Shown: in pieces, positions 19,397 to 30,362 of the stretch | Layout of the letters: every line of letters starts with the position of its first letter | How positions within the stretch are numbered: position 1 is the first letter of the stretch | Source: Corynebacterium singulare | GTDB taxonomy: Bacteria; Actinomycetota; Actinomycetes; Mycobacteriales; Mycobacteriaceae | Assembly: GCF_000833575.1 (NCBI RefSeq) | Contig: NZ_CP010827.1 | Span: 1,599,993 to 1,663,992, forward strand | DNA length: 64,000 nt | Direction: 5' to 3' | Position numbers and translations under genes: made by a program | Notes under the pieces: model-generated | The model's input: only the letters and a program-made list of their open reading frames with translations | Databases searched by the model: none | Told to the model about the DNA's origin: nothing

Positions 19397-21691
19397 TTAG
19401 GCAGTGACACGGTAGACGTCAAAGACCCCCTCGGTATTGCGCAGCGTGGTCATGAGCTGACCGAGTTGCTTAGTGTCCGAGACCGAAAAGGTGAAACGTA
19501 CCGTGGCGATGTGGTCGTCACCACGGTTGGAGGTCATCGACAGCACGTTAAGGCTCTGATCGCTGAAGATGCGGGTGAGCTCGAACAGCAGACCTTGTCG
19601 GTCGAGCGCCTCCAGCTGAAGAGTAGCGGAGAAGGCTCCCGAAGACTTCGGGCCGCCAGCCCACTCCACCTTCATCATGCGTTCCGGCTCGGACTTGAGC
19701 TTCTCCGCGTTATTGCAGTCCGCGCGATGGACAGAGACTCCCCCGCCGCGGGTGACGAATCCGAAGATGGCGTCGCCAGGCACGGGCTGGCAGCACTTGG
19801 CCAGCTTTGCCATGACATCCGGGCTGCCCTCGACCAAGATACCCGTACCGGCGGCGGAATCCTTGGTGTGTTGCGCACGTGAATTCTCAATCTCGCTAAG
19901 CGGAGTGCGGGAAGCTAAGGCATCAACGGCATCATCCTGGTCGCCGAACAGCGCCATGAGCTGATTGGCCACGTGTTGGGCTGAGACGTGACCGGCACCA
20001 ATCGCGGTATACAGCGAATCCACGTCGGGATGATGCAGCTGTTCGGCTACCTGCTTCATGGAGCTGGCAGTAAACAGTCGGTGCATGGGCAGACCACCGC
20101 GTTGGATCTCGGCTGCCAAAGCATCGCGACCTGCCTCGAGGTGTTCCTCGCGGCGTTCCTTGGCAAACCACTGACGCACCTTGGTCTTCGCGCGCGGGGA
20201 GACGAGGAACTCTTGCCAGTCGCGCGAGGGGCCCGCGTTGGGGTCCTTGGAGGTAAAGATCTCAACCTTGTCGCCGGATTTCAGCTCGGACTCCAGAGCT
20301 ACGAGCTTGCCGTTGACCTTGGCACCAATGCACCTGTGCCCCACCTCAGTGTGCACAGCGTAGGCAAAATCCACGGGAGTCGACCCAGCAGGAAGGTTGA
20401 CCACATCGCCCTTCGGGGTAAAGGCAAAAATCTGCTTGGCGGTGAGGTCATACCGCAGCGAGTCAAGGAATTCGTTAGGATCGGCGGCTTCCTTCTGCCA
20501 ATCCAGCAGCTGGCGCATCCACGCCATCTGATCCACTTCTTCCTGATGGCCCGAATTCTTGCCCTTAGTTTCCTTATAGCGCCAGTGCGCGGCCACGCCG
20601 AACTCGGCGTTATAGTGCATCTCGTGCGTGCGTACCTGGACCTCCAGGGTAGAACCGCCCGCGGCGATCACCGTCGTATGGAGCGACTGGTAGACACCAA
20701 AACGCGGAGAGGAAATGTAATCCTTAAAGCGGCCGGGAAGCGCCTGGTAGAGCGAGTGAACCACACCGATGGCGGCATAGCAGGAGTTGATGTCATCGAC
20801 CAAGATTCGGATACCAACGAGGTCGAAGATCTCCGCAAAGTCACGCCCGCGCACAATCATCTTCTGGTAAATCGACCAGTAGTGCTTCGGGCGGCCCATA
20901 ACCTCCGCCTCAATTCCGTTCTCTTTCAGAGCCTGGCTCACCTGGGCCTTAATCTCTTTGAGGGCGCGGTCGCGGGAAGGCGCTCGGTCGGCCACCATGC
21001 GCACGATCTCGTCGTACTTCTTCGGGTACAGGATGGCGAAGGCCAAGTCTTCCAACTCCCACTTCACGCTCGCCATACCCAGGCGGTGCGCCAGAGGAGC
21101 GATGACATCAAGAGTTTGACGCGCTTTCTTCGCCTGCTTCTCCGGCGGCAGAAAGCGCATCGTACGCATGTTGTGGAGGCGATCGCACACCTTGATGACG
21201 AGCACGCGAGGGTCGGTTGCCATCGCGACGATCATCTTGCGAATCGTCTCCGCCTCTGCAGCCGCGCCGAGGGCGACCTTGTCGAGCTTTGTAACGCCAT
21301 CGACAAGCCGGGCAACCTCCGGACCGAAGTCGCGGGTGAGATCCTCAAGCGAATAGTCCGTATCTTCCACGGTGTCATGCAGCAATGCCGCAGCAACCGT
21401 GGTGGTGTCCATGCCAATCTCCGCAGCAATAGTGGCCACGGCCAAGGGGTGCGTAATGTAGGGTTCGCCGGACTTGCGGAACACCCCCTCGTGCAGACGT
21501 TCCGCTGTGGCATACGCATTATTGAGCATCTCTGCGTCCGCCTTCGGGTGAAACTCCCGATGGATGGACATCAAAGGATCGAGTGCCGGGTTGATCTTCA
21601 CCCGGCCTCCGGTGAGGGACCGCGCCAGACGTGCGGACATGCCGCGCACGCCGCTCGGCCGCCACGCAGCCTTATCCTGCTTCTCAGTCAT
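19397..21691 (-). CDS. rel: Bifunctional (p)ppGpp synthetase/hydrolase Rel
   Basis: A 764-residue stringent-response enzyme. In order: the hydrolase HD domain ([17 protein letters not shown] and [13 protein letters not shown]) near residues 60-200; the synthetase domain ([37 protein letters not shown]) near 250-370; a TGS domain ([24 protein letters not shown]) near 415-475; and a C-terminal ACT domain. Both catalytic centres look complete. It follows apt at a 35-base gap, the same pair as Rv2583c/Rv2584c. A short CCCCCT/AGGGGG hairpin lies just past the stop but lacks a T tail. Confidence 0.97.
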   Translation of the reverse strand: MTEKQDKAAWRPSGVRGMSARLARSLTGGRVKINPALDPLMSIHREFHPKADAEMLNNAYATAERLHEGVFRKSGEPYITHPLAVATIAAEIGMDTTTVAAALLHDTVEDTDYSLEDLTRDFGPEVARLVDGVTKLDKVALGAAAEAETIRKMIVAMATDPRVLVIKVCDRLHNMRTMRFLPPEKQAKKARQTLDVIAPLAHRLGMASVKWELEDLAFAILYPKKYDEIVRMVADRAPSRDRALKEIKAQVSQALKENGIEAEVMGRPKHYWSIYQKMIVRGRDFAEIFDLVGIRILVDDINSCYAAIGVVHSLYQALPGRFKDYISSPRFGVYQSLHTTVIAAGGSTLEVQVRTHEMHYNAEFGVAAHWRYKETKGKNSGHQEEVDQMAWMRQLLDWQKEAADPNEFLDSLRYDLTAKQIFAFTPKGDVVNLPAGSTPVDFAYAVHTEVGHRCIGAKVNGKLVALESELKSGDKVEIFTSKDPNAGPSRDWQEFLVSPRAKTKVRQWFAKERREEHLEAGRDALAAEIQRGGLPMHRLFTASSMKQVAEQLHHPDVDSLYTAIGAGHVSAQHVANQLMALFGDQDDAVDALASRTPLSEIENSRAQHTKDSAAGTGILVEGSPDVMAKLAKCCQPVPGDAIFGFVTRGGGVSVHRADCNNAEKLKSEPERMMKVEWAGGPKSSGAFSATLQLEALDRQGLLFELTRIFSDQSLNVLSMTSNRGDDHIATVRFTFSVSDTKQLGQLMTTLRNTEGVFDVYRVTA

Positions 21692-21726
21692 GTATGCCTT
21701 TCGCGAAGTAGCTTAGGCATACAAGC

Positions 21727-22281
21727 CTAGTCCGCCGCGCCCATCTGATTCAGCACAACCAGCGGTTTTCCTTCAAGGCGCGCGCGTCCCTGCAGCCCGT
21801 TGACTTCCAGCACGACAACATTGCCAGCGACCTCTGCCCCAGCAGCCTCAAGCAACAGCTTGGCGCCGTAGAGGGTGCCACCGGTGGCAAGGACATCGTC
21901 GACAAGCACGATGCGCTTGCCCTTGATGTCGATACCACTGTCAGGAATCTCCAGTGCCGCACTGCCATACTCCAGCTCATACTCTTGGGTGAGCACTGGC
22001 GGCGGCAGCTTGCCCTTCTTGCGGATGGCCAAGATTCCCATGCCAAGCTTGTACGCCACAGCAGATCCAAGAAGGAAGCCGCGAGCATCGAGGCCACCCA
22101 CCATGTCGGCGCCGAGATCCTCACAGGCCTTGGCCAGACCATCAACCACTGCAGTGAAGCTTTCTGCATCCGCCAAAACCGGCGTCAAATCTTCAAAAAG
22201 TATGCCTTCTTCCGGGAAGTCTTGGACAAGGCGAACCTTGTCTTTCAAAGCTTGTGCTGCTGCAGCGTAAATCTCGCTCAC
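21727..22281 (-). CDS. apt: Adenine phosphoribosyltransferase
   Basis: A 184-residue purine salvage enzyme converting adenine and PRPP to AMP. The PRPP motif is [13 protein letters not shown], with [16 protein letters not shown] and an ERxxK-like [10 protein letters not shown] flexible loop. Length fits. The start is a GTG at 22281 whose GTGA overlaps the TGA of the upstream lipoprotein gene, preceded by GGAAGAG; the longer frame to 22341 would run through that gene. Translational coupling is likely. Confidence 0.94.
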   Translation of the reverse strand: MSEIYAAAAQALKDKVRLVQDFPEEGILFEDLTPVLADAESFTAVVDGLAKACEDLGADMVGGLDARGFLLGSAVAYKLGMGILAIRKKGKLPPPVLTQEYELEYGSAALEIPDSGIDIKGKRIVLVDDVLATGGTLYGAKLLLEAAGAEVAGNVVVLEVNGLQGRARLEGKPLVVLNQMGAAD

Positions 22282-23891
22282 GACTCTTCCTTTGCTTCGG
22301 TTTCTTCGTCTTTGGTGTCGGCCCAGCGGTCGAGGTTCCATCCGATGCCCGCAGGGCCAGTGTAAGGCACGACGCCAGTGACAGCGCGATCAACAATAAA
22401 GGTACGCGGCTGAGCGGCAACCGGAATAGAAGGTAATTCCTCCCACAGACGTTGTTCCAAGTCATGGAGGGAGCGGGAATTCTTCACGCTTGAGTTCGGC
22501 GCGGAATACTCATGCATCGGATCTACAGCACCGAGAAATACGTCGATGCCCGGCAGGCCCGTCGTGGGATCGGCATCTAATTGCTCGCGGGTAACTCGAT
22601 CACCAGAGCGATCCTCGATCGAGATGCCTGAAGCCTCACACACAGCGCGCAGCTCCTCAACCATGGCCGCATAGCGCGGGTTAGGAGCGAGATACCCCAC
22701 CCCGATGGTGGTTCCGGCCAGCCCTCCGGCAATGCTTGGCTCCACCGGCACCATGGTGAGCGAGGCCATCTGCGCCGCCACCGGATCATCGTGGCGCACG
22801 GTTCGCACCGTCACCGGCGGAACCTCCACCCCAGACTGTCGGCTCGCAGCTTCCGCCAGCCGCGGAGCATCAACACACGCGGCAAAGGCCTGGCGAGCCC
22901 ACGGCTCTGCCAGGACACCGTAGTCAGAAAAGGTCAAGGTGTCGGTCAATGTTCCAACCATCGGCGTCACATCGAAAGGATTCCCCTCCGCGTTGCGATC
23001 CAGCCATGCGGGATCCTTAAGATGAGATTCGGCAACACGGAGCTCCCCAGACTCGCGGAGAGCGGCGGCATCGGCCGTATCCGGCCAGACAACGACCGTG
23101 TCGAGTTCGGGTTTATCACCGTAATACGACTCGTTGGCCTTGAGCACGATGGCCCCCGACTCCTCAACCTTGTCAATGACATAGGGACCAAAGGATACTT
23201 GCAGTTCAGGGTCAAAATGACCAGGCTCAGTGGAAAAGCCTTCCCGCCACGTGTTGGCCACGTCCACCAACACGCTGGGGTCTTGAGAGTGCAAGGCTGC
23301 GTTGAGCTCTTCCATGCTCATATCGACTCGGCGCGCGATGGTGTGTGCCGGGAGGACAGTGCCGGATCCGAAGAGATAACGCCACCGCGATCCGGAGTCA
23401 GGCTGGAACCAGACCGTGAACTTCTTCGAGCCTGGTGCGCACTCGAGCGCCGCAATATCGTTCATCAGCGGCAGATGCGAGCCAAATGTCTCGCTCAGCA
23501 CGCCCGCGGTGAAAGACAGAAGGTAGTCATCACAGGTCACGGGGACACCGTCGGAGAAACGCGCCTGCTCGGTCAACGTGAAATCAACATGCGCTCCGGG
23601 GTGCTCGGCATCTGCTGGAAAATATTGGGCATCGGCAAGATCAGAATTAGGGATGATCTGACCCGCCGGTCCGGGGACGTACATCGAGGGATAGATGCGG
23701 CTCGACAGCTGGGCCGCACCGACCGCTTCACCCCAGTGCGTAGCGGCGTTGGTGCTGGCAAGGCGGGCATCGGTGAGGAGGCCGAAGTCGGGGGTTGGGG
23801 GGACGTCGTCAAGCGCTGCTTCCTGGGTATCCCCGCAGGCGGAGGCGGTCACCGCGATCGCGAGCAGTGCCGCCCCTAGTGAGCGTCGCAC
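22278..23891 (-). CDS. Solitary family 5 solute-binding lipoprotein
   Basis: A 537-residue lipoprotein of the peptide/nickel-type (SBP family 5) periplasmic-binding fold. The signal peptide ends in TASACG, a lipobox with Cys 19. Typical pieces are [27 protein letters not shown]-like [20 protein letters not shown] and the C-terminal WNLDRWAD. There are no permease or ATPase genes nearby. It sits between secF and apt, as Rv2585c does in M. tuberculosis, with gaps of three bases to secF and a four-base overlap with apt. The ligand is unknown. Confidence 0.85.
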   Translation of the reverse strand: MRRSLGAALLAIAVTASACGDTQEAALDDVPPTPDFGLLTDARLASTNAATHWGEAVGAAQLSSRIYPSMYVPGPAGQIIPNSDLADAQYFPADAEHPGAHVDFTLTEQARFSDGVPVTCDDYLLSFTAGVLSETFGSHLPLMNDIAALECAPGSKKFTVWFQPDSGSRWRYLFGSGTVLPAHTIARRVDMSMEELNAALHSQDPSVLVDVANTWREGFSTEPGHFDPELQVSFGPYVIDKVEESGAIVLKANESYYGDKPELDTVVVWPDTADAAALRESGELRVAESHLKDPAWLDRNAEGNPFDVTPMVGTLTDTLTFSDYGVLAEPWARQAFAACVDAPRLAEAASRQSGVEVPPVTVRTVRHDDPVAAQMASLTMVPVEPSIAGGLAGTTIGVGYLAPNPRYAAMVEELRAVCEASGISIEDRSGDRVTREQLDADPTTGLPGIDVFLGAVDPMHEYSAPNSSVKNSRSLHDLEQRLWEELPSIPVAAQPRTFIVDRAVTGVVPYTGPAGIGWNLDRWADTKDEETEAKEES

Positions 23892-23894
23892 GGC

Positions 23895-25031
23895 TTAGCG
23901 TCCTGGACGCCAAGAGGCGCTGCCGGTATCCTCACTGCGCGGCTGAGACGGTGCCGCCGGAGACGTCACGGTGCGCACGGCCTTATCAGACGTGTGAGCA
24001 CCGTTGGCAATTGCCGGACCAGCTGCGCGGTAATCCGCAACAGCGGCATTGTGCTTCTTCACGCTCTTACGCTGGTTGGCCAAGGTCACCAACAGCGTGG
24101 TGGCGAAGAAGATAGAGGAGAAAATGCCCTCGATGACGCCGATGAACTGGATCAGGGCCAAGTCGCGCAAGGTACCGATACCCATCAGCCAGATGGCGAC
24201 GACGAACAGCGCAATAATCGGCAGCGCAGAAATCACCGAGGTGGAAATCGAACGCATCACAGTTTGGTTGATGGCCAAGTTGGTGAGCTCCGCGTACGTC
24301 TTCGATCGCTGACCCTCCAGCCCGGAGGTATTTTCATCAACCTTGTCAAAAACGATGACCGAGTCGTAGAGGGAGAAGGTCAGCACGGTCAACAGACCGA
24401 TGATAACTGCCGGAGAGACCTCAAAGCCGAAGAGGGCATAGATGCCGGCGATGAAGACGCCGTCGAAGATGAGGGCCAGGATGGCGGCAAAAGCCATGTC
24501 GCGCTGCAGGCGCACGGCCACGTAGATAGTCGCGACTGCCAAGAAGATCGCCATGGCGATAATCATGCGCTTAGTGATGGACGAGCCCCACGATTCCGAC
24601 ACGGTAGAGGAACCGATAGCGTCAGGGCTTGGCTTACCGTTCTCATCCTCGACCTGGAATTTCTCGAAGATTGCCAAGCGGGCTTGGTCGACCTGTTCGT
24701 GGGAAAGCCTCTCAGAAGTCACTTCCAGAGTCTCTGAGGAGCCGGCGCCAACGATTTGCACAAGCTCCGGTTCAACGCCGGTAGCTTCGGTGAACGTCTC
24801 CTCCACCTGTTCAGTGGTGAGGTCACCCGCCGGCATCGACAGCTTAGTGCCGCCCTCGAAATCAAGGGACAGAGTAAAGCCACGGAGTGCAATCGCCAGA
24901 ATCGAGGCAACGAGGAGTACACCGGCAATGGTGTACCAGGTCTTGGAACGACCAACGAAATCGAATCCGCCCTCATCCTCATAGAGGCGGTCCATGCGGG
25001 AAATCTTGCGGGTGGTGGTATCGACAGCCAT
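23895..25031 (-). CDS. secF: Protein translocase subunit SecF
   Basis: A 378-residue inner-membrane protein of the SecDF export complex. It has an N-terminal helix (WYTIAGVLLVASILAIALRGF), a conserved FEGGTKLS loop, a periplasmic domain, and a helix bundle with the diagnostic LLTVLTFSLYDSVIVFDKVDEN and RSISTSVISALPIIALF. A Pro/Arg-rich cytoplasmic tail closes it. It is separated by three bases from secD upstream and three from the lipoprotein gene downstream. Confidence 0.96.
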   Translation of the reverse strand: MAVDTTTRKISRMDRLYEDEGGFDFVGRSKTWYTIAGVLLVASILAIALRGFTLSLDFEGGTKLSMPAGDLTTEQVEETFTEATGVEPELVQIVGAGSSETLEVTSERLSHEQVDQARLAIFEKFQVEDENGKPSPDAIGSSTVSESWGSSITKRMIIAMAIFLAVATIYVAVRLQRDMAFAAILALIFDGVFIAGIYALFGFEVSPAVIIGLLTVLTFSLYDSVIVFDKVDENTSGLEGQRSKTYAELTNLAINQTVMRSISTSVISALPIIALFVVAIWLMGIGTLRDLALIQFIGVIEGIFSSIFFATTLLVTLANQRKSVKKHNAAVADYRAAGPAIANGAHTSDKAVRTVTSPAAPSQPRSEDTGSASWRPGR

Positions 25032-25034
25032 GGT

Positions 25035-26936
25035 TTACTTCTCCTCGTCCGTAGCGGCCGCAATGGGCTTGGCGACGCCCCTCGGGGCATCACCAGTAGC
25101 GGGCTTCTCCGTGTCCGCCTTCTTGGCGTAATAACCGCGCTCGCGGCGCTCTTCCACCAGGTTGTAGATACCGCCAAGACCATTCATGGAAGGCTTAGCG
25201 TACACCGGGCGACGGCCAATAATCTGCATGATCGGGGCCATCACCAGGAAGGAAACCAGAAGGTCGAAGACCGTGGTCAAGCCCATGGTGAAGGCGAAGC
25301 CCTTGACCTCACCGATGGCCAAGAAGTAGACGACGACGGCACCGATAAGGGTCACGGCGTTACCGGTGACGATGGTCGAGCGTGAGCGCTCCCACGCAGT
25401 GCGTGTAGCCGAGCGGAAAGTGCGGCCTTCCAGCAGCTCATCCTTGATGCGCTCGTAGTACACCACGAAGGAGTCGGCGGTCGCACCGATACCGATGACC
25501 AAACCGGCCATGCCAGAAAGGTCAAGGGAGTAACCAATCCAGCGGCCCAGCAGGACCAGGGCGCCGTAGGTCAGAATGCCCGTCACAATGAGCAGGAACA
25601 GGGAGACCCATGACAGGAGGCGGAAGTAGTAGACGGCGTAGGCGGCCACGAGAATGAAACCAACAATGCCGGCGATGAGCGCGGCATCGAGGGCAGCCTT
25701 ACCCAGGGACGGCGGGACGGTCTCCACCGTGCCACCTGGCTCGCCGTTGGCGCCAGTGAAGGACAGCGGAAGCGCACCATAACGCAGGTTATTAGCCAGG
25801 TTCTGGGCTTCCTCCTGGGTGAAGTCACCGGTAATGGAGGTCGCGGAGCCCACCGGGGTCGCACCCTGAATGACCGGGGCGGAAATGACTGCGGAGTCCA
25901 GGGTGATGGCGACCTGCTTCTTCAGGTACTCCTGGGTGAGGTCGGCCCAGGTCTGCGAACCGTTGGGGCCGGTGCCCGTCTTGAACGCAAAGCCAATCTC
26001 CATCTGACCGGTCTGCGGGTTAAGGCCTCCGGTAATCGGCGCGTCAGTGTCGATTTCGTTACCGGTAAGGCGGGTGCCCTTGGGGTCGGTGATGCCCGCC
26101 AGCAGCGGGGCCGGATTCAGTACATAGGGCTGCTGGTTGGAGTAGTCACACGCCACCAGCGGCTTAGCCGGGTCGTCCGTGCCCGCCAACGGGTCGGTTT
26201 CAGCGTCACACGTCAACAGGCCAAGCGCTGCGGTCTGGGCGGTCGGGTCCTCGGACTGGCGGTCCTTGAGGAGTACGTCATTGACCTCATCGCGGCGCTG
26301 GTTCTCCTCGACGGAGTTAGCCGGCTTCGGCAACGGCGTGGCGCTGACAGTCGGCGCCTTGGACTTCTTCTCGTCCTTCTTCTCTGCATCCTTGCCTTCG
26401 GCCGCGGCGGCTGGATCATTCGCCGAGTTGAGCGCTTCATGGATGGAGGCCAACGCTTCATTGGCATGCTCAGGCGTAGTAATGCCGTACTTGACCCAGC
26501 GGTTGGCCATGTCGGTCATCGTCTTCTCAAGTTTCTCCAGTTCCGGCATCGGCTGCTCGCCTACCGGACGGAACAGCAGCTGGGAAGTCTGTCCCACTGC
26601 CTGCGCCTGGGAAGCATCCTCTCCTGGCACGGTGATGACCAGGGTGGAGCCGTTAATGACAACCTCGGAGCCGGACACGCCCATGCCGTTGACACGCTGC
26701 TCAAGGATGGTGCGGGCTTGTTGCAGCTGGTCCTGGGTGGGCTCGTCGCCCTGTGGGACGAGGGTGACACGGGTACCACCCTGAAGGTCGATGCCCAGCT
26801 TCGGCGTCGCCGACTTGTTGCCGGTCAAGAAAATGAGGGCATAAATCACAATGACAATGAGCGCAAAGAGCGCCAGAGCGCGCTTGGGCCATTGCCGTTG
26901 GCTGGTGCTGACACCACCACGTTTGGATGCGGACAC
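25035..26936 (-). CDS. secD: Protein translocase subunit SecD
   Basis: A 633-residue partner of SecF that uses proton motive force to help pull exported proteins across the membrane. It has a first membrane helix (ALFALIVIVIYALIFLTG), the D1 motif KLGIDLQGGTRVTL, a long periplasmic region with an Ala/Lys-rich insertion (residues about 170-205), and the C-terminal helix bundle with MAGLVIGIGATADSFVVYYERIKDE. It is followed directly by secF. The 186-base gap to yajC upstream holds no gene and may contain a promoter. Confidence 0.96.
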   Translation of the reverse strand: MSASKRGGVSTSQRQWPKRALALFALIVIVIYALIFLTGNKSATPKLGIDLQGGTRVTLVPQGDEPTQDQLQQARTILEQRVNGMGVSGSEVVINGSTLVITVPGEDASQAQAVGQTSQLLFRPVGEQPMPELEKLEKTMTDMANRWVKYGITTPEHANEALASIHEALNSANDPAAAAEGKDAEKKDEKKSKAPTVSATPLPKPANSVEENQRRDEVNDVLLKDRQSEDPTAQTAALGLLTCDAETDPLAGTDDPAKPLVACDYSNQQPYVLNPAPLLAGITDPKGTRLTGNEIDTDAPITGGLNPQTGQMEIGFAFKTGTGPNGSQTWADLTQEYLKKQVAITLDSAVISAPVIQGATPVGSATSITGDFTQEEAQNLANNLRYGALPLSFTGANGEPGGTVETVPPSLGKAALDAALIAGIVGFILVAAYAVYYFRLLSWVSLFLLIVTGILTYGALVLLGRWIGYSLDLSGMAGLVIGIGATADSFVVYYERIKDELLEGRTFRSATRTAWERSRSTIVTGNAVTLIGAVVVYFLAIGEVKGFAFTMGLTTVFDLLVSFLVMAPIMQIIGRRPVYAKPSMNGLGGIYNLVEERRERGYYAKKADTEKPATGDAPRGVAKPIAAATDEEK

Positions 26937-27122
26937 AAAGATCTCCTGTGTTGTGAGGAACAGGGCTAAAACTCAAAGGTCATGGCGATGATAACTACAG
27001 CGTAGCTGAGGACTTCACCGCACTATGACTAAAGCACAGTCCATCATCGTACGTCATAGACCGCCGATTCCCTTAACAGACTTAAGGTGCGGCGCTCATC
27101 ATGTGACGAGCACAACTATTTC

Positions 27123-27455
27123 TTAGAGCTTGGGGAAGCGCTCGTCGGCATCGTCGGCCGCCGAGCCCTCAGTCTCCGAAGAGCCCTGGGAGACTGCTGC
27201 GGAGCGAACAATCGCCATCGTGTCGAACGTCATTACGGTGCCATCTTTGACTCGCAAATCAATCTGTTCACCGTGGGTTTCCACCACGGTGCCGTGCAGT
27301 CCACCTGCGGTGATGACGTCCTGACCCGGAGTCAGAGAAGACTGCAGCTCCTTCATTTGGTTCTGACGCTTACGTTGCGCGCGCATCGTCATGAAGCTCG
27401 GCAGAATAACAAGGACGGCGAGGACGAGGAGTAGAACTAGTTGAGTACCATTCAT
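27123..27455 (-). CDS. yajC: Preprotein translocase subunit YajC
   Basis: A 110-residue small membrane protein that associates with SecDF. It has one N-terminal helix (LVLLLVLAVLVILPSFM), a basic stretch (RAQRKRQ), the conserved LTPGQDVITAGGLHGTVVE domain and an acidic tail. It lies between ruvB and secD, the usual actinobacterial order. Confidence 0.94.
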   Translation of the reverse strand: MNGTQLVLLLVLAVLVILPSFMTMRAQRKRQNQMKELQSSLTPGQDVITAGGLHGTVVETHGEQIDLRVKDGTVMTFDTMAIVRSAAVSQGSSETEGSAADDADERFPKL

Positions 27456-27494
27456 AGAAGGCTAGTGTGCCAGAAATCCCACCGAACGGGCCAA

Positions 27495-28580
27495 TCAAAA
27501 CAGGCCGCCGCCTAAGGCTCCGTCCGGAGCTTCAAGGCCTAGGTGCTGCCACGCAGCAGCAGTCGCCACACGTCCGCGCCCGGTGCGAGAAATCATGCCC
27601 GCACGAACAAGGTAAGGCTCGCAGACCTCCTCAACCGTGGATGGCTCCTCACCCACTGCGATAGCTAGAGTATTCACACCCACAGGTCCTCCCCCATGGC
27701 CTTTAATGAGCGCCTCAAGTACAGCACGGTCGAGGCGGTCGAGCCCGCGTTCGTCCACGTCGAAGACTTTCAAAGCACCTTGTGCGGCAGCCACATCGAT
27801 GTGCCCATCACCATTGACCTCAGCGTAGTCCCGCACACGACGCAGCAGGCGGTTTGCAATTCGCGGCGTACCACGGGAACGCGAACCGATCTCCACCGCC
27901 GCATCGCTATCGATATCGACGTCCAAAATGGTGGCAGCGCGTGTAATCACCTTGGTGAGGTCCGAGGTGTGGTAGTACTCCATCTGCGCGGTGAAACCGA
28001 AACGGTCACGCAACGGCCCGGTGAGCATACCGGCACGGGTCGTGGCACCCACGAGAGTGAAAGGAGGAATCTCCAACGGAATAGAGGTTGCACCTGGCCC
28101 TTTACCCACGATGACATCGATACGGAAATCCTCCATCGCCATGTAGAGCATCTCTTCGGCTGGGCGCGCAATACGGTGAATCTCATCAATAAAGAGGACA
28201 TCGCCCTCCATCAAGTTGGACAACATCGCCGCCAAATCACCCGCGCGTTCCAGTGCAGGGCCGGATGTCATACGCAGGGACGTGCCCAGCTCCTGGGCGA
28301 TAATCATTGCCATCGTCGTCTTACCCAGCCCCGGCGGGCCCGACAAAAGCACATGGTCGGGCGTCACACCACGATTCTTCGCGCCATTGAGCACCAGTGA
28401 CAGCTGCTCCCGTACCTTGGGCTGGCCGATGAACTCGTCCAGGGACTTGGGGCGCAGCGAGCGCTCAATGTCATGCTCGCCCTGCTGCTCGCTCGCATCC
28501 ACGTCCTGATTGCGCGCCGGTGGCGCGGTGAGATCAAGGCCATCGGGAAGCTTGAATTCAGTACGTTCTACATCGGACAT
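27495..28580 (-). CDS. ruvB: Holliday junction branch migration helicase RuvB
   Basis: A 361-residue AAA+ motor that drives branch migration with RuvA. It has Walker A (GPPGLGKTT), Walker B (LFIDEIHR), sensor 1 (VGATTRAG), the arginine finger region (GPLRDRFG) and a C-terminal winged helix ([11 protein letters not shown]). The ATG at 28580 has AGGAG ten bases upstream; a GTG nine bases earlier (28589) is too close to that site but cannot be excluded. Order is ruvC-ruvA-ruvB with small gaps. Confidence 0.96.
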   Translation of the reverse strand: MSDVERTEFKLPDGLDLTAPPARNQDVDASEQQGEHDIERSLRPKSLDEFIGQPKVREQLSLVLNGAKNRGVTPDHVLLSGPPGLGKTTMAMIIAQELGTSLRMTSGPALERAGDLAAMLSNLMEGDVLFIDEIHRIARPAEEMLYMAMEDFRIDVIVGKGPGATSIPLEIPPFTLVGATTRAGMLTGPLRDRFGFTAQMEYYHTSDLTKVITRAATILDVDIDSDAAVEIGSRSRGTPRIANRLLRRVRDYAEVNGDGHIDVAAAQGALKVFDVDERGLDRLDRAVLEALIKGHGGGPVGVNTLAIAVGEEPSTVEEVCEPYLVRAGMISRTGRGRVATAAAWQHLGLEAPDGALGGGLF

Positions 28581-28593
28581 TGCTGCCACTCTC

Positions 28594-29202
28594 CTACTTC
28601 TTAGCGCCCAGCTGGCTCAGCGCTGCACGCAAAACCACTGGCGTGGCGGCATCAGGCTGCTCGCTCGCCACGGCTTCCACGATGGGGCGCGCCGCTTTGT
28701 CCGTGAAGCCCAGCCCCACGAGCGCCTCCACAACGTCGTCTACGACAGGTCCGCTGGCAGCTGGGGTGGTGGCCGGTGAGACGCCGGAAAGCGCCGGCGT
28801 AAACCCCGCCACTTTGTCCTTCAGTTCCAGTGCGAGGCGCTGCGCCATCCGTTTGCCCACGCCTGGGATCTTCTGCAACCTCGCAGACTCCTCCCCCGCG
28901 ATCGCCTGGGCCAAGTCACCAGCGCCCATCACGGACAATGCCGCAAGCGCCAGCTTCGGCCCCAAACCAGACACGGTTTGCAAGACGTGGAACATGTCGC
29001 GGTCATCTGTACTTGTGAATCCGTAGAGGGTCATGGAGTCCTCTTTGACCACCAGAGTCGTCATCACCCGCGCTTCCTCACCGCGCTGCAGGGTACCCAA
29101 GGTAGCCGGCGTAGCCAGCACCTTGTAGCCCACGCCCGCGCATTCAAGCACGACGTGATCGAGCTGGATATCGAGTACAGTTCCGCGCAAGGATGCAATC
29201 AT
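28594..29202 (-). CDS. ruvA: Holliday junction DNA-binding protein RuvA
   Basis: A 202-residue tetrameric junction-binding protein. It has an N-terminal OB domain ([20 protein letters not shown]), two helix-hairpin-helix motifs ([13 protein letters not shown] and [16 protein letters not shown]), and a C-terminal RuvB-binding domain ([16 protein letters not shown]). Length is normal. It starts nine bases after ruvC. Confidence 0.96.
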   Translation of the reverse strand: MIASLRGTVLDIQLDHVVLECAGVGYKVLATPATLGTLQRGEEARVMTTLVVKEDSMTLYGFTSTDDRDMFHVLQTVSGLGPKLALAALSVMGAGDLAQAIAGEESARLQKIPGVGKRMAQRLALELKDKVAGFTPALSGVSPATTPAASGPVVDDVVEALVGLGFTDKAARPIVEAVASEQPDAATPVVLRAALSQLGAKK

Positions 29203-29211
29203 GACTCTTCC

Positions 29212-29826
29212 TTAGTTTCTCGTGGACGGTGATGGGCGGGACACGGATGCCGTACGCGGCGAGGAACCCCGAACCCCGCTTGTACGGGCGCCGGCCCCCA
29301 CTCCGGCGCTGGGATCGCTACCGCTTACCCATGCTAGGGCAGGCGCTCTCCAGCAGTGGCACACCGCCAACGCCAAAGCATCGGCCGCGTCCGCGGGTTT
29401 AGGGGCTTCGCTCAGCCCAAGAATACGGGTAATCATAGCCGTCATCTGTTTCTTATCTGCGCGCCCGTTGCCAGACACAGCCTTTTTGACTTCAGACGGC
29501 GTGTACATATGCACCGGGATGTCCCGCTCAGCTGCCGCAAGAACAAGGACTCCCACCGCGTGGGCGGTCTGCATAACCGTGGACACTTCACCACGTTCGA
29601 ATACGCGCTCGAGAGCCACAACGTGCGGCTGATAGTCATCCATCCATTCCCGCACAGCCACCGAAAGGCGCTTAAGACGCTCCCCCAAATCCTTGTCACT
29701 GGGCGTGCGCACCACACCAACGGCAATGGGGATAACTGCGCGACCACGCCCTGCTTGCACAACCGACAAGCCGCAACGCGTGAGCCCCGGGTCGATGCCC
29801 ATGACACGCAAACCCTCCAGGTTCAT
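29212..29826 (-). CDS. ruvC: Holliday junction resolvase RuvC
   Basis: A 204-residue endonuclease that resolves junctions. The RNase H-like core shows [12 protein letters not shown] with the first catalytic Asp, [11 protein letters not shown] with Glu, and the C-terminal [12 protein letters not shown] with the last Asp. The ATG at 29826 has AAGGAGG five bases upstream, which decides against the longer frame. The final 30 residues (Gly/Ala/Arg/Ser-rich) extend past the usual end. First gene of ruvCAB. Confidence 0.95.
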   Translation of the reverse strand: MNLEGLRVMGIDPGLTRCGLSVVQAGRGRAVIPIAVGVVRTPSDKDLGERLKRLSVAVREWMDDYQPHVVALERVFERGEVSTVMQTAHAVGVLVLAAAERDIPVHMYTPSEVKKAVSGNGRADKKQMTAMITRILGLSEAPKPADAADALALAVCHCWRAPALAWVSGSDPSAGVGAGARTSGVRGSSPRTASVSRPSPSTRN

Positions 29827-29932
29827 CGCCGCCTCCTTGCCGTTTACTACCACGAGCTAGTGTACACACACGTGTTCTAGTTCGGGCAACGATACTGACC
29901 GGCCCCAGAGGATTCAGCCGCGCAGGCGTACA

Positions 29933-30349
29933 GTGGCCCGCATATCTACACATTCAAAAGAATTGTCAGAATTCATCCGATCCCGCCACTCCCCACGAGC
30001 ATTTTTGCCGGACCCCATTCCGACTGACGTCATTGAGCAGGTGCTTATCGACGCCCAATCCGCCCCCTCCAATTCCAACACCCAGCCGTGGAACATCCAC
30101 CTCGTAGGTGGCCAGACGCTGAAGGACCTGAGCGCTGCTCTCATCAAGGAGTTCGACACCAAGGGCATCACTCCGGACTTCACCACTGACTACGGTGAGG
30201 GCGTTCACCCCCAGCGCTCGCAGCAGCTCGCCTCCATTACCTTTGGCAAGGCCGACGAGACCAGTCCGGTATTCAAGACCGATCCGGGCCGCGCGCCACT
30301 CTCGGAAACCGTGACGGTGCACGGCATCGACGGTCTTAGCTTGGCGTAG
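29933..30349 (+). pseudogene. Nitroreductase-family gene with its middle deleted
   Basis: An open frame of 138 codons that reads as two ends of a nitroreductase joined in frame. Residues about 10-75 carry the N-terminal flavin-binding features (IRSRHSPRAF, SAPSNSNTQPWNIHLV). From about residue 101 the sequence switches to a typical C-terminus (ASITFGKADETSPVF, then RAPLSETVTVHG). Intact relatives have about 200-230 residues, so roughly 80-100 residues between QRSQQ and ASITF are missing. These include most of the helical core and dimer interface, so the product is unlikely to bind FMN normally. The start GTG at 29933 has no clear ribosome binding site. It sits alone between ruvC and yebC. Confidence 0.7.
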
Positions 30350-30362
30350 CTAGGACGCACCT

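Noticed and set aside
19988..21730. A 580-codon plus-strand open frame antisense to rel
   Set aside because: The composition is typical of an antisense shadow (His/Arg/Gln-rich), and the minus strand is a full-length Rel.
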